DNA of 64,000 bases. Source: Myotis daubentonii (Eukaryota; Chordata; Mammalia; Chiroptera; Vespertilionidae). Both the position numbers and the translations under genes were made by a program. The DNA lies in NCBI RefSeq assembly GCF_963259705.1, contig NC_081840.1:115929074-115993073 (forward strand). The letters run 5' to 3'. Below, piece by piece: positions 35,081 to 47,665 of this stretch. Position 1 is the stretch's first letter; each line of letters begins with the position of its first letter. The notes under the pieces are model-generated. The model did not search any database, was not told the origin of the DNA, and saw only the letters and a list, made by a program, of their open reading frames with translations.

Positions 35081-37184
35081 AGCATCTGAGGTAAAACCAC
35101 CCTCCTTGACCTCTTAAAAGAATAGCCCTAGCTCCCATGCTTCTGGACCTTACATGACCTGAAATTTCATTATCCTATGTGTCTTTAGAGGACTACAACA
35201 CTCGGCCTGTTGTTTTGGCATCTGAGAAGATTGGTTTGAGCTTAAACATGGACCTACATTTAAGGATTTAGGAGCTTAATTATTTAAGTGGGAAAACAAG
35301 AAGGAATGGGGAGGATCTTAGGAATGGACTAATTAAGCACCACAGATGAACTGGGTTAGGTGCAATTGGCTATTTCATTAAGGTACACCTATCTACTATA
35401 TGAAATACTGATAACACGTAGATATAATTACAGTGTGATTCTTTTCTTAAATACTGAAGAGGAGCAGAATTTACCACCCCAAAATGTGTTTCTTTGGCAT
35501 AAGAATTAGTTTAGAATTAGTCTTTTTATGAAACAACAGACATAAGAAAAGCTCTAAAAACTTGAAGAGACATTTATATTTATAAGGGAAGGCTCCATTT
35601 ATAAGGGTCTCCCTCTCTGTACTCTGAAGAAAAGGATGACTCAAAATCTCTAGAAACTCTTATCAGTGGAGAAGGTAGAGACTTAAATCTGCATAGAAAA
35701 CATATCCTCATTTACTGTGCTTTCCCTGAAAACATCCCAAAATGGGTCTCCCCTATCCACCCAGCCCAACACACATCTTTTGTCTTGCACAGAAGATGCT
35801 ATTTAAGGTAGTGGCTAGGGCCATTTCAGGCGGTTACTCAGTTTCTCTGGGTATTTCCTATGTATACATAGAAATATACATGTAATTAAGCTTCTGCTGT
35901 GTTCCCCCCCCGCCCCCCTGGTTAATCTATCTTGGAAGAGTCTCAGCCAAGAACATATAAGGGTATATTAAAAATTATTTCTCCCCCCACAATGCTATTT
36001 CATTATTTCGAGGGCCTGAGCATGGATGGCTCATCTAGCAACTCATCATTTTAAAGCACAGAGGAAAAGGACATGACCTTTGCAATTTCTTACAGGTAGG
36101 GAACAATGGCAAGATCAAAATGTCATGGCCGCCAACTTTATATAATCACCTAAAAGGGGAATTCGAATAATTACCTAGAGCACAAATTTAAAGAGTCATG
36201 TTTGGAAACACTTTCCGTCCTCAGAATCTGTGTAGAGATTTCTCCTTGACTTTGAAAAAAAGGCCGATGGTATTTTGTTATAAAATACATCACAGAATAT
36301 ATGTTCCAAATAAGCTCCTGCATCTTGGTGAGAGATGATTTTTCTAAGCTTGGATATTCTTTGGTAGTGTGTATAATCAAGTGATAAAAGGCAAAAGGTC
36401 AATAATGAATGTGAAGCTCCATCCTCATGATCTATTCAGATATGAAAATTTCTAGACAAGACATCCACAATAATCCCCTATTGCCTCTGATTGGAAGCTG
36501 TGATGGAATTGTATTTTTATGCAAATAAAAAGACATTAACTTTGGAAAAGATATGTAATGTGTCCCTTCTGGGGTTTCAGGAAACCTGCTGAATTCAAAT
36601 GCATTTTGGGTGCTATAAATGATACTAATGTGAGAGGAGATAGACAATTCTCAGGAGAAGAGCTCTTAAATTATCAACTTGTGGTAAACCACCACCATAA
36701 GTTTTCACATCATTTGCAAAACAGTAATTTTTGTATCCATTTTAAAAGGCAACACTTCCTTAAAGCAAAAGTGTCACCAAAGATAAATATACCATATTCA
36801 TATGGAATAAACTAATTTTTATAGCGCTCGGTGTCTTTTAACATGAGGTTGACCTTTAGGTAGTTTTCTACTCTTTTACACCCATATTGTGTCCACAACC
36901 TCAGCCTATATATAAATAGACATATTCTTGGCTATTAAATAAAACAATTTCTAAAGCACTAGATATATTGCTAATCTTTTTAAAATCTAAATTCAAATGG
37001 GAAGTTGACTATTAAGCAGGTTTATATGTGATATCACAATCAAGTTATTAAGAAAGGGCATATTGTAATGTGCTTAGAGGGCAGGCTGATTCCTTACTAA
37101 TGTACATTTGAGAATTGACCTCAAACTGCTCATGTGTATAAGAACACTTAAGCATCAGAGGCTACTGTGTTATTTAATACATAA

Positions 37185-38451
37185 TTTTAATAATTTCTTT
37201 TTTTTCTTTTTTTTTCTTAATTAAATCTTTATTGTTCAGATTATTACATTTGTTCCTCTTCCCCCCCCCCCATAACTCCCCTCCTCCCAGTTCCCGCCCC
37301 ACCCCCCGCCCTCACTCCCCACCCACTGTCCTCATCCATAGGTGCATGATTTTTGTCCAGTCTCTTCCCGCATCTCCCACACCCCTTTCCCCCCCAAGAA
37401 TAGTCAGTCCATTCCCTTTCTATGTCCCTGATTCTATTATAATCAACAGTTCATTCTGTTCATCAGATTATTTATTCACTTGATTCTTAGATTCACTTGT
37501 TGATAGATGAATATTTGTTGTTCATAATTTGTATCTTTACCTTTTTCTTCCTCTTCCTCTTCTTAAAGTATACCTTTCAGCATTTCATATAATCCTGGTT
37601 TGGTGGTGATGAACTCCTTTAGCTTTTCCTTATCTGTGAAGCTCTTTATCTGACCTTCAATTCTGAATGATAGCTTTGCTGGATAAAGTAATCTTGGTTG
37701 TAGGTTCTTGGTATTCATCACTTTGAATATTTCTTGCCATTCCCTTCTGGCCTGCAAAGTTTCTGTTGAGAAATCAGCTGACAGTCGTATGGGTATTCCC
37801 TTGTAGGTAACTGAGTTTCTTTCTCTTGCTGTTTTTAAGATTCTCTCTTTGTCTTTTGCTCTTGGCATTTTAATTATGATGTGTCTTGGTGTGGTCCTCT
37901 TTGGATTCCTTTTGTTTGGGGTTCTCCGCGCTTCTTGGACCTGTAAGTCCATTTCTTTCACCAGGTGGGGGAAGTTTTCTGTCATTATTTCTTCAAATAG
38001 GTTTTCAATATCTTGTTCTCTCTCATCTTCTGGCACCCCTATAATTCTGATGTTGGTACGCTTGAAGCTGTCCCAGAGGCTCCTTACACTATCCTCGCAT
38101 TTTTGGATTCTTTTTTCATTCCGCCCCTCCGGTTGGGTGTTTTTTGCTTCCTCGCATTTCAAATCATTGACTTGATTCTTGCGCTCCTCTGGTCTGCTGT
38201 CAGGAGTCTGTATAATATTCGTTATTTCAGTCCGTGTATGCTTAATTTCTAGTTGGTTCCCCAACATAACATCGAGGGTCTCATTAGTTTTCTTGTAGAT
38301 CTCATTAAGTTTATCGGCGGCTTCTAAACAGTTCTTGAGAGACCTTAAAAGTGTGGTTCTGAACTCTATATCTTCCATTGACAATTTTGTCCTGTTTCTT
38401 TGTCTCCGCATTTTGTTACGCTTTCTTGGTGCGATTTTTTAATAATTTCTT
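37185..38451 (-). mobile_element. HAL1 insertion with perfect target duplication
   Basis: 15-bp duplication TTTTAATAATTTCTT at 37185-37199 and 38437-38451. A T run at 37200-37216 is the minus-strand A tail. The element (37200-38436) holds a 3'UTR with a C12 run (G tract on the transcript) and an open ORF1, but no ORF2. It is 5'-truncated just upstream of ORF1. Confidence 0.9.
37563..38411 (-). CDS. HAL1 ORF1p-like protein, open frame
   Basis: 282 codons from ATG 38409-38411 to a stop at 37563-37565. The N-terminal half is charged and coiled-coil-like (residues 30-115). An RRM-like part follows with RIIGVPEDE near 122-130. The C-terminal part has basic patches (RAKDKERIL, KLSFRIEG). Order and length suit L1-type ORF1p, an RNA chaperone of the retrotransposon particle. 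No ORF2 follows, so mobility would rely on L1 reverse transcriptase. The promoter was lost by 5' truncation, so expression is doubtful. Confidence 0.8.
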   Translation of the reverse strand: MRRQRNRTKLSMEDIEFRTTLLRSLKNCLEAADKLNEIYKKTNETLDVMLGNQLEIKHTRTEITNIIQTPDSRPEERKNQVNDLKCEEAKNTQPEGRNEKRIQKCEDSVRSLWDSFKRTNIRIIGVPEDEREQDIENLFEEIMTENFPHLVKEMDLQVQEARRTPNKRNPKRTTPRHIIIKMPRAKDKERILKTARERNSVTYKGIPIRLSADFSTETLQARREWQEIFKVMNTKNLQPRLLYPAKLSFRIEGQIKSFTDKEKLKEFITTKPGLYEMLKGIL

Positions 38452-39167
38452 AAAGCATTTTAATGATGTGATAGAAATTCAAATTGTAAGTATCTAAATT
38501 CAATCCTATAATTGAGACTGTGGGTATGTACATTTAATACCTAACATTCTGAAACAACAGAAAAGACTTATAAGAAATGGAACTTATGTTAAAAGATAAG
38601 GAAATTAGAAAATATCACATTATTTCAAGAAAGAAAAAATAGGCATTTAAAATAACTTATTTAGTAATAGTTTGCCTAAGGAGGTAAGGAAGAGCTGGGG
38701 TTCATATTAGGAAATATTTTGATAGTGGATTAGATTGATCTTGATGAGTGTGTGTGCTGGGTGGGGTGAAGGAAAAGGAAAAAATCAAGCATAACTCCGA
38801 ATTTTTCAATTTGGATGACTGAGGGAGGATCATCACGTGAAAGGACAGGGAAAGAGGGGGAAAGGGTGTAGGGCGATAAGGTGTGCAGAGTGATGGAAAT
38901 CAAATGCCATGTTCTGCAGAGAGTAAGTTAGAGTATGATTTTGAAGTAGAATATTAAGGAAAGAAAGGATATGATAGGGACAAAGAATGTTCCAAATGCA
39001 AAGACCCTCTGAAAGAACAAAGTGTGGGAATGAGCAATCACAGGATTTGGATGTTTTAAAATGTATTTATCTCACATAGCAATTACATGTAACAAGTAGC
39101 TCTTTTTAGTCCTGCTCAAGATTGATAAAGAAGGATAAATTTTTCTTTTTGTCACTTTTTAGAGTGG
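38452..39167. other. Unassigned sequence
   Basis: No repeat or gene recognised. Confidence 0.4.
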
Positions 39168-40250
39168 TGTCTTAGTCCAGGCTGCTATGACACAATGCCA
39201 TAGACTGGGTGGCTTCAACAACAAACATTTACTTCTTACAGTTCTGGGGGCTGGGAAGTTCAAGAGCAAGGTGCTGGTAGATTTGGTATCATGATGACAG
39301 CCCATTTCTTAACTTGTAGATGGCTGTCTTTTTGTTATATCCTCACCTGGCAGAGAATAGCTAGCTCCCCAGCCTCTTTGTATAAAGACTGTAATCCCAC
39401 TCATGAGTGCTCCAACCTCATAACCTAATTACCTCTGAAAGGCCCACCTCCTAATGATGCCAGAGGAATTAAAGGACCAGACTTCCCACACATGAGTGGG
39501 AATGAGGCAACATCTTTAGAAAATGAATTTTCTGAATCCCTGGGAGGATGGAATGTGGAAGAAGGCTTTATTTGTATAAAGTTACATTTCTTGGGTTCCC
39601 AAGTCCCCTGCCCCTTAAGCCCATCCTAGAAGAGGGGCAGCTCGGAGTTCAGCAAAGTCAGTAACAGAGCCAGTGTCCAGAGTTTCCGTTTCACGTTGCA
39701 GCTGGGTGTGGGTCAGCATTCAGGCCAGATTAAAGTCCATTAGTCCATGTGTGGAGCCCAACATAGCCATGTGTCACATGAGCACACAGGGGGGCACAGT
39801 CTCCTACAGTAGGAGTCCCAAGAGGGCCTGGTACCCTGGAGCCACGAGAGCCCACAGAGAGTGAACTTCCTTTGTGTGGAAGTTTATATATTTAGATTTC
39901 CAGCGTTTGCAGTGGCCACACCCATCCTGGCTACTGACTCATTTTTAGGTGTGACTGACGGGCAATTTGTCTCCCATGTCACTCAGATCTTGTTGGGCAT
40001 GCATCTAAACTGTCCTTGTCCAGTCTCTTCCCCCATCAATCAGTGGGGAATAGACTTGGAGTGTTAAATGCAGCTTTTTAGCAAAGCTGAACAAATGGCA
40101 TGGCTATACTATTGGGTCTCCCCTTTCACTCCTTTCCTATTAAAGAACAACTAGGTTAGTATAACAGCATTACTCATATTATCACATTGGGACTAAGGTT
40201 TCAACAAACATAACTTTTGAGGGTACACAAACATCAGCCCATTGCAGATG
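39168..40250. repeat. Old eutherian repeat split by an unidentified ~700-bp insertion
   Basis: 39168-39455 (GGCTGCTATGACACAATGCC, then GGGTGGCTTCAACAACAAAC) and 40178-40250 (GGTTTCAACAAACATAAC, GGTACACAAACATCAGCCC) look like two parts of one widespread repeat. The 39456-40177 stretch between them is not part of it and I cannot name it. Confidence 0.5.
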
Positions 40251-40289
40251 TGTACTTTTTTGATATAGATATAAGAAGATCAACATGAA

Positions 40290-40535
40290 TAATAATAGTA
40301 ATTAATACTTATTAAGGACTTATTAACTCCTGAGAATTTTGCTGAGATGTCTCATTTCATTTGTTCCTCAAAACAAAAGTAGACTTAATTAATATGCCCT
40401 TTGTTCAGATGAAGAAAATGAAACTTAGGGAGTTTAAGAAACTTGCCCAGAGTTATACAGCTAGTAGACTGGGAAATGGGTTTCAAATCCAGGAAGCCTA
40501 ACTTTAAAGCTGGTAGTTTTCATTATTATATTCTT
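40290..40535. repeat. MIR element
   Basis: Contains GTTTAAGAAACTTGCCCAGA, a TACAGCTAGTAGACTGG segment and AATCCAGGAAGCC, the typical MIR core. Confidence 0.75.
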
Positions 40536-42885
40536 TAAAATAATTGTTTTAAGGAATACGAATTTATATTTGGACTAATTTAGTTAATCCTATTCATGTC
40601 TCATTCATATCTCATTCACATACATAGGTAAACTTATTTCATAAAGCACTTGAAAAAAGTTCACCCTTTAGGAAATTAAAATAATACATTCTGGAAGAGA
40701 TGCCTAAAATTCTTCATTTATAATTTGATTTAAGAAATTATCTGGAGAAGGAACCAGTCATCTCTAAACTTAGTAGTAATATGCTACTGTTTTCCGTTTA
40801 ACTATCTATAAATCTTGGTTTATTATATCATGTAGTAGAGAGAAAGAGAAACTGATATAAATAAATATTTTTATATTTTTGTATGTATTAACATACAATG
40901 CACACACACAACTGAAAAATTGGATACTAGGTATTAATAATAAATGCAATATCAAGTATGACTGGTTTGTTTTCTATGTGCTTACAGAGTTAAGGAAGAA
41001 ATTGGTTGCCAGTTGTTTGTTTAAATCAATTCTTATAGTGAAAGTCTTGTAAATTGCTTGAAAATCTAATAGATTATATTTGCATTATTGTGTATTACTC
41101 TTCTGAGGAATACTAGGTCAATGGCAAAGACAGTATAACATCAACCAGTGTGTGGGGAAGGTCAGTGATGAGCCCCAGCCAGCAGCTCTGCAGAAGTCCA
41201 GTACTGAAAATCATAGGATTAAGGAGAGCCTGGATTATGAAATATATCCATTTAAACTTTTCTTCATGATTCTCCAAAGCTGCTTATGTGAACAGTTGAT
41301 AACTCATGCCTCCTTGTTTATGACAACTATTATATTAAGGGCAGAGTGATTACAAATTTAATCTACTGACATTTCTGTGAAGAATAACCTTGTCATCTTC
41401 CTTCAGGATTGTTCTCATATGGCCTTGTATTGTCTAAGTCTAAACCCTCAAACCTCATCTAAACCCTCTTGTATCTTGTGACAGGATATGCAGATACACA
41501 CTGACATACACGATTTATTTATTTATTCCCAAATGTATTGTATTATTACTGGATTTCTTTATTTTATGCAGGATAGTCAAACAAAAGCTTAGTATATACT
41601 GTGTTCAGTCTGATTTTAGGATTGGAGGTTTGTGTGCCATCGTAAGAGAGAATATAAAAATTTAATTTGGCAAAAATAATATTTTTTTGTGCTTTCTTTT
41701 AAAAAAGCACCACTGAACTACAGAAACATTTGCAACACAATCTTTTATCTCCAGTAACTCTGGCTATGAGCTGATTATAGCACTACCTCTCACTGTATAA
41801 GCTGAAGAAAAGTAACTTTTATTCTGCAAACATACTACTTATTTACCATACTTACCATTATTTCAATGAGCTTTGTTGAGCAAAGTTAGAGCAAAACCAT
41901 ACCATAATGATGTACCACATCCAGGAGAACAGCTCCAGTAGCGACAATCCACTTCATGAAAGCGAAGTATAGCTGTATTATTTAGGAACACTCCACAGTG
42001 AGATTCTTGTCTTGAGAACTTCTCATATTTATTATCAAAATTTATTCATTTTAAGCAGCTATACTCTTTCGTCAGGTAGGGATTCAATGTGATGTCTATA
42101 TATTTTGGCCTAATGCAACTTCAGCTTAACAAGGCAAATTTAGTTTTATGATGAATAAAAATTAGTGGGCAGGTATGCTTTTTTTGGGGAATATTACAAC
42201 TTTTAGTTCTTAAAGTAGTTATGGGTATTCAGAATATTCAGATTCTTCCAATTGCTTTCCTATTGCTTTCTTGGAATGTCAAATATTATTTTATGCTAGG
42301 GCTTTCCAAAACTAGATGAAACTTACATTAGTTAATGATAGGCTAAACGGTCACAACAAAGACACTAGGTACAAGTAGCTTGTTTCTGTCTCATGTAAGA
42401 GTCCAGAGCTAAGTGACCCAGGATTGAAAGAGTGGCTGTGCTATCCCAACACAGGAGTTTAGTGGTGGCCCCTACAGCGGCATTCCCAGGCAGAAAGAAC
42501 TAAGGAAATGATGGGAAGTTATATCTAACACTTACACTTTTATCCTAGAGATTTACATTTAGTCAAACCACCATACTTCATTGAAAGGGATATCAGAAAA
42601 TATAGTTTATAGATATTTGGCCATGTGCCCAGCTAAAATTCTGGGGCTCTATTACTTTAAGAAAAAAAGGGTGACAGTTGGATGACTTCACTATGGTCTG
42701 CTTCTCTTGTCACCCATGTATCTCTGGCTACTATGGATGCATGTCACAACATGTATCCATATTGGCTCTCCACCCCTTCTGTAAAAGAGACAACCACAAA
42801 CCCCATCCAGTTATTATACCCAGCTCAAAGTCCAGGATCTCTGAGTGATGTCTGTACTTGTTATCAGCTCATTAGAGTTAAACAA
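40536..42885. other. Unassigned, mostly AT-rich
   Basis: No gene seen. 42340-42660 may be an old repeat of unknown family. Frames are short and lack support. Confidence 0.4.
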
Positions 42886-44100
42886 TCTAATCCAATAAAA
42901 GAGAAACATGCAAATTGACCTCACCTCCACTATGCCTAAGCCATGCCCACCAGCCAATCAGAGTGACTATATACAAATTAACCCAAACAAGATGGCGGCC
43001 AGCAGCCACAGAGCTGGAGCAAGCAGGAGGCTTGGTTGCTCTGGCGATGGAGGAAGCCAAGCTTTCTGCCTGCTCTGGCCAGCTGTGGCCTTCCCTCAAG
43101 GCAACAAAGTTTCAACTATAGAAGCTAAATAAATCCCAGATACCTGCTTCCAGCCAGCCTCCACTGGGAGCTTGGGTGGCTGGGGGCCGTGGCCAGCCTG
43201 CAAACAGCCATCAGCCCCTCACCCAGACTGGCCAGGCACCCCAGCAGGACCCCCTACACTGAAGGAGGTGTGGCCAGCCTGAAAACAGCCATCAGCCCCT
43301 CACTCAGGCTGGCCAGGCACCCCAGTAGGGACCCCCACCCTGAAGGGGCTATAGCCAGCCTGCAAACAGCCATCAGCCCCTCACTCAGGCTGGCTAAGCA
43401 CCCTAGTGGGGGCCCCCACCCTGAAGGGGCTATGGCCAGCCTTCAAACAGCCATCAGCCCCTCACCCAGGCTGGCCAGGCACCCAAGAGGGGACCCCCAC
43501 CGTGAAGGGGGTGTGGCCAGTCTGAAAACGGCCCTCAGTCCCTCACCCAGGCTGTCCAGGCACTCCAACGGGACCCCCACCCTGATCTGGGAGACCCTTC
43601 AGGGCAAACCTGCTGGCCCCCACCCATGCACCAGGCCTCTATCCTATATAATAAAAAGGTAATAGGCAAATTGACCCTAACAGCAGAATGACTGGGAATG
43701 ACTGGTCACTATGACACACACTGACCACCAGGGGGCAGATGCTCAATGCGGGAGCTGCCCCCTGGAGGTCAGTGCGCTCCCACAGGGGGAGCTCTGCTCA
43801 GCCACAAGCCAGGCTGATGGCTGCATATACAGCGGTGGTGGTGGGAGCCTCTCCCGCCTCCTCATCAGTGCTAAGGATGTCCGACTGCAGCTTAGGCCTG
43901 CTCCCCTCTGGCAAGTGGACATCCCCTGTGGGCTTCTGGGCTGCCAGAGGGATGTCTGACTGCCAGCTTAAGCCCAATCCCCTGGGGAGCTGGCCTAAGC
44001 CAGCAGGTGGACATCCCCTGAGGGGTCCCAGGCTGCGAGAGGGCACAGGTCGGGCTGAGGGAACCCCTGAGTGCACAAATTTTGTGCACTGGGCCTCTAG
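42886..44100 (+). mobile_element. Composite Helitron, variant without the 47-bp repeat
   Basis: Starts TCTAATCCAATAAAAGAG. The first module carries 81-bp tandem repeats. An internal junction at 43641/43642 joins CCAGGCCTCTA to TCCTATATAATAAAAAGG. The second module is N1-like and ends with hairpin GTGCACAAATTTTGTGCAC and CTAG at 44097-44100. Confidence 0.83.
43194..43600 (+). repeat. 81-bp tandem repeat, about five copies
   Basis: CAGCCTGCAAACAGCC-type starts at 43194, 43275, 43356, 43437 and 43518, spaced exactly 81 bp. Since 81 is divisible by three, a spurious 157-codon frame stays open across them. Two related units occur in composite copies near 2.5, 19.4 and 57.9 kb. Confidence 0.92.
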
Positions 44101-45491
44101 TTCTATCTGATAAAAGAGAATCATGCAAATTGACCGTATCTCCTCCACACCAACAAGCCACACCCACCAGCCATGCCCCCAGCCAATCAGCAGTGGGTAT
44201 GCAAATTAACCCAACAAAAATGGTGGGTTAATATGCATATGCAGGCGTCCAGCGGCCTAGGTCCTGGGAACATCCTAGGGAACCAGGCAGCTCAGAGCCT
44301 GCAGGCCCTGAGCGGCCTCAGTCCCAGAACACCCCTGGCCACTCCTGGCCTACGGGCCTTGGTGCCACGGCGGGGGAGGGGGGCAACAAAGGCTTGAGCA
44401 GGGCCAGAGAGGAGTGGGGGCCCCTGCCCAAGCCACAACTGAGGCTTGATCAGAGCCAGGGGCCCTGCCCAAGCCCTGGAAGAGGCTTGATCCGAGCCAG
44501 GGGGGGGGGGGCGTCTGCCCAAGCCACAGCAGAGGCTTGATCAGAGCCAGGGGGGCCTCTGCCCAAGCCAGCTTCATCGGAGCAGGGGGCCCTGCCCAAG
44601 CCGCAGGCAAAGGCTTGAGCAGAGCTCGTGGGCCCTGCCTAAGCCGAATTAGAGGCTTGAGCAGGCCTGGAAACAGGGGGTGTGCCAGCCTAGGCTTGCC
44701 AGCAGTCCTGCCTCTGCGGGTGAGCTGCAGGGGAAACACCTTTTCTGACAACTCATTGGCTAAGCTCCCTGTATGCCACTGGTAATATTCTTGGTAACTT
44801 GGGTAACAAGAATTCAAAAAGGTGATCTAGGGTTTTTCCACCTCACTCCTGGAGGAAAAAATGAAGGTCTGCTGCTGGAGGGCTAAGAAATGTCATATCC
44901 TGCCCTAGCTGGTTTTGCTCAGTGGATAGAGCCTCGTCCTGCCCACCGCAGGGTCGGGGTTGATTCTGATCAAGGGCATGTGCCTAGGTTTCAGGCTCCT
45001 CCCTGGGCGGGGCCCAGGTCAGGGCTCATGCAGGAGGCAACCAATCCAAGTGTCCATCTCTCATTGATGTTTCTCTCTGTCTTTTTCTCTCTCTTCCACA
45101 TTCTCTAAAAATCAATAGAAACATATCCTCAGGTGTGGATAAAAAAAAAGAAAGAAATGTCATATCCTATGAAAGACACATCTTGAAAATGCCTACAGAA
45201 AGTTGCCATTTTTTCATGGTGAGGGGACTGGAGTCCATGTTGATGAAAACACCTTGGCGGCTGTGGTGGCTAGAAGTGGCTGAGGCAGCAGGGTGATGGG
45301 GCTGGCGCCTTCCCCTGATCAGCCCAGCCGCCTCTCATAGAGGGAGGCCGACTGCAGCTTAGACCTGCTTCCAGTGGGCCTAAGCCATCAGTAGGACATC
45401 CCCTGAGGGCTCCCAGTCTGTGAGAGGGGGCAGGTTGGGCTGATGGACCCCCCCCCACCCAGTGCATGAATTTCATGCACTGGGCCCCTAG
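44101..45491 (+). mobile_element. Helitron abutting the previous one, with a SINE inside
   Basis: Starts TTCTATCTGATAAAAGAG directly after CTAG. Ends TGCATGAATTTCATGCA, then CCCCTAG at 45488-45491. About 44385-44680 has GCCCAAGCC...AGAGGCTTGA(T/G)C repeats of roughly 60 bp. 44700-44884 and 45169-45290 are non-repetitive and could be captured DNA. Treating start and end as one element is an inference. Confidence 0.6.
44885..45168 (+). mobile_element. Ves SINE with exact target duplication
   Basis: 17-bp duplication AAGAAATGTCATATCCT at 44885-44901 and 45152-45168. The SINE between has a tRNA-like head (TTGCTCAGTGGATAGAGCC), Ves body and A-rich tail. Confidence 0.92.
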
Positions 45492-47082
45492 TCTATAAAA
45501 TAAAAAGCAAGGTATCTTCCTGCCTGTCCCCATACATGATATACGTGGTAGAGCACCAATAGGATAATAAAACTTCCATATTCAAGAGGGAGAGTGGGGA
45601 CATCCAGCAATATAGGTTCAGAGCAGTTATCAGATCCTACTGGGTGGAAATCATGAGGCCTCTCTGCCCTGGATGGAAGGTGAGTTTCTTGTTGGTTCCA
45701 TATTTCTGGCTCTGCTCCTAGAGTCACTTCCTTGGCTATTGGATTTGCCCTCTGAGATGTTCTTCTGTCATCTTCTTTGGTCAAATTTGAAAGCAGTGTT
45801 GGAGAGTGTGTTCTTCTCAGCATTGCATATGATGTTTTTGTTATACAAATCTACTCTCAGTAGACATTAGGGTGATACGTCATACTGCAGAGACTCCAAA
45901 ATGTGGTGGCAGAAATAAGACAGAAATATATTTTTCTCATATAACAGTTTGGAGGAGTTAATGGTCCGTAGACATGGTCTATGGTCTATGGTTAGTGGAG
46001 CATCTCTATTATCCTTATTATCCTCCAACATCTATGGCTTCTAAGGTTGTGCTAGTCATTGTCACATCCTGCTTAATGAGAAGGATTGGGAGCAGACTGT
46101 ATAGGAGAGGTATTTTTAAGAAGACAATCTGGAAGTCAAAAACCACTCTATTCACATCGCATTGCCACAAATTTAGCTCTTAGCAGCACCTATATGTCTC
46201 AGGAAAAGAATCTGTAGCTAGAAAGGCACATGCCCAGCCACAGTCCTGAGGTTCCTGTTACTAAAAAGAAGAACTCCTACTAGAGAACAGTAGTCAGTCT
46301 ACCATTCTTATTTTTTCTTAAGAGATTAGTTCTTCAAACTAAGAAGAGAAAATGGCAGAAAAATCTGTTGGAAACACAAAAACTAATCAATCAATCACAC
46401 AAATAAAACCTCAACCCTTGATATTTCCTTTCCAAGAATAACTTAAATCTTCTACTATAATTCTTTCAATAGGCACAGTAGCCAAAAGATTACAGAATCC
46501 TTCTGACTATAATTTTGTTTTGGATGAATCATCAGTAGCTTCAGCATTTCTGTGAAGACATTGCTCTGTAACAAAAGATTTGTGCTACCAGAAGTTATGA
46601 TCAGAATGGTTCTGTAATGTCTACAGAGAAACAAAACCAACAATAAAAATGATATATATTACATATGATGTATATGTCATATATATTTTTGCATAGAATA
46701 TGTATTTTCTATAAAATATACATAATAAAGAATTGGCTCACACAATTATGGGGCTAAGAAGTCCCCAAATCTGCAGCTGGCAAGCCAGAGACCCAGAGCT
46801 GCTGATGGCGTAGTTCCAGTCTGAGTCTGAAGGCCAGAGACCCAGGGGCGACTAAGCTTCAGTTTGAGACTGAAGGCAGGAAAACACCGATGTTTTAGCT
46901 CAACCGCCGGGCCGCTGGATATGAATGTCTACTGGATATGTAAACATAGTCAGCACTTGATAATGAGCAATAGCATGAACTTCACATTTATCTAATGCAA
47001 TATACTTTAGAGTGATATTTTATCCATTATATCATTACAGTTTCACAAGATAGTAGGAAGTTGGTCTTCTCTTTATATTAGA
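45492..47082. other. Unassigned, with old repeat pieces
   Basis: 45492 begins TCTATAAAATAAAAAGC, which resembles a Helitron 5' tip but is not followed by Helitron sequence. 45880-46330 may be an old repeat. 46725-46900 (GAATTGGCTCACACAATTAT) resembles a placental interspersed repeat. No gene. Confidence 0.4.
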
Positions 47083-47665
47083 CTAGAGCCCCAGTGCACA
47101 AATTTGTGCACCTTGAAAGGAACTGTGGGCATTGAGGGTGCAGTAGGCACAGGGGCGGGCCTTGGTCCATCCTCCACATCCCCGCCTGGTCCCTCCTGCC
47201 ATGGATCCCAGGCCCCTGTCTGCCAGCAGCCCTGCTCCCGCTGCTCTCATGTGCTGATGGTGCTGGCCCTGCTTGCACTTGCAGAGGGCATGGAGATTGG
47301 GGCTGGAGCCAGCAGCATGTGCAAGTGGGGCTGGTGCTGTCAGTGGGTGAGAATGGCAGCTGCTTCCCCCCGATCTCCCCTCAGGAGCAGGGGGAGGTGG
47401 AGAAGTCCTGAGGAACAATTGGGGCCAGCAGCCAGTGCCAGGCACCAACAGTAGGTGTGAGCAGTGCTGGTGCCGGCAGCAGGTGCAAGCACCGGGTAGG
47501 ACCATGGCGTGTGGGAGCAAAGAATTTTCAGCAACCATCAAAGGCTCACCCCGATGACAGCGACTGCCATGTTCCATGCATGCCCACTGGTGGTCCATGC
47601 ACATCATAGTGAGCGGTTGTTCCACCATTTGATCTATTTGCATATTAGCCTTTTATTATATAGGA
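47083..47665 (-). mobile_element. Non-autonomous Helitron, subfamily B copy 2
   Basis: Left CTAG with TGCACAAATTTGTGCA hairpin. Right ATTTGCATATTAGCC and TATATAGGA. Shares the AGCAAAGAATTTTCAG block with the copy at 15.9 kb. Confidence 0.87.

Larger units (their letters stand above)
29813..37184. other. Repeat-poor region, no gene seen
   Basis: Apart from L2- and MIR-like pieces near 33.2 and 34.9 kb I see no transposons in 7.4 kb. Frames are short, and none shows splice-site context or domain patterns. It might be intronic or intergenic DNA with conserved regulatory parts. Confidence 0.5.

Noticed and set aside
43189..43662. 157-codon frame with regular peptide repeats
   Set aside because: 81-bp tandem repeat divisible by three inside a Helitron; no start context or domain.
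47083..47643. 186-codon minus frame
   Set aside because: Lies within subfamily B Helitron; the related copies at 15.9 and 52.3 kb do not keep the frame.
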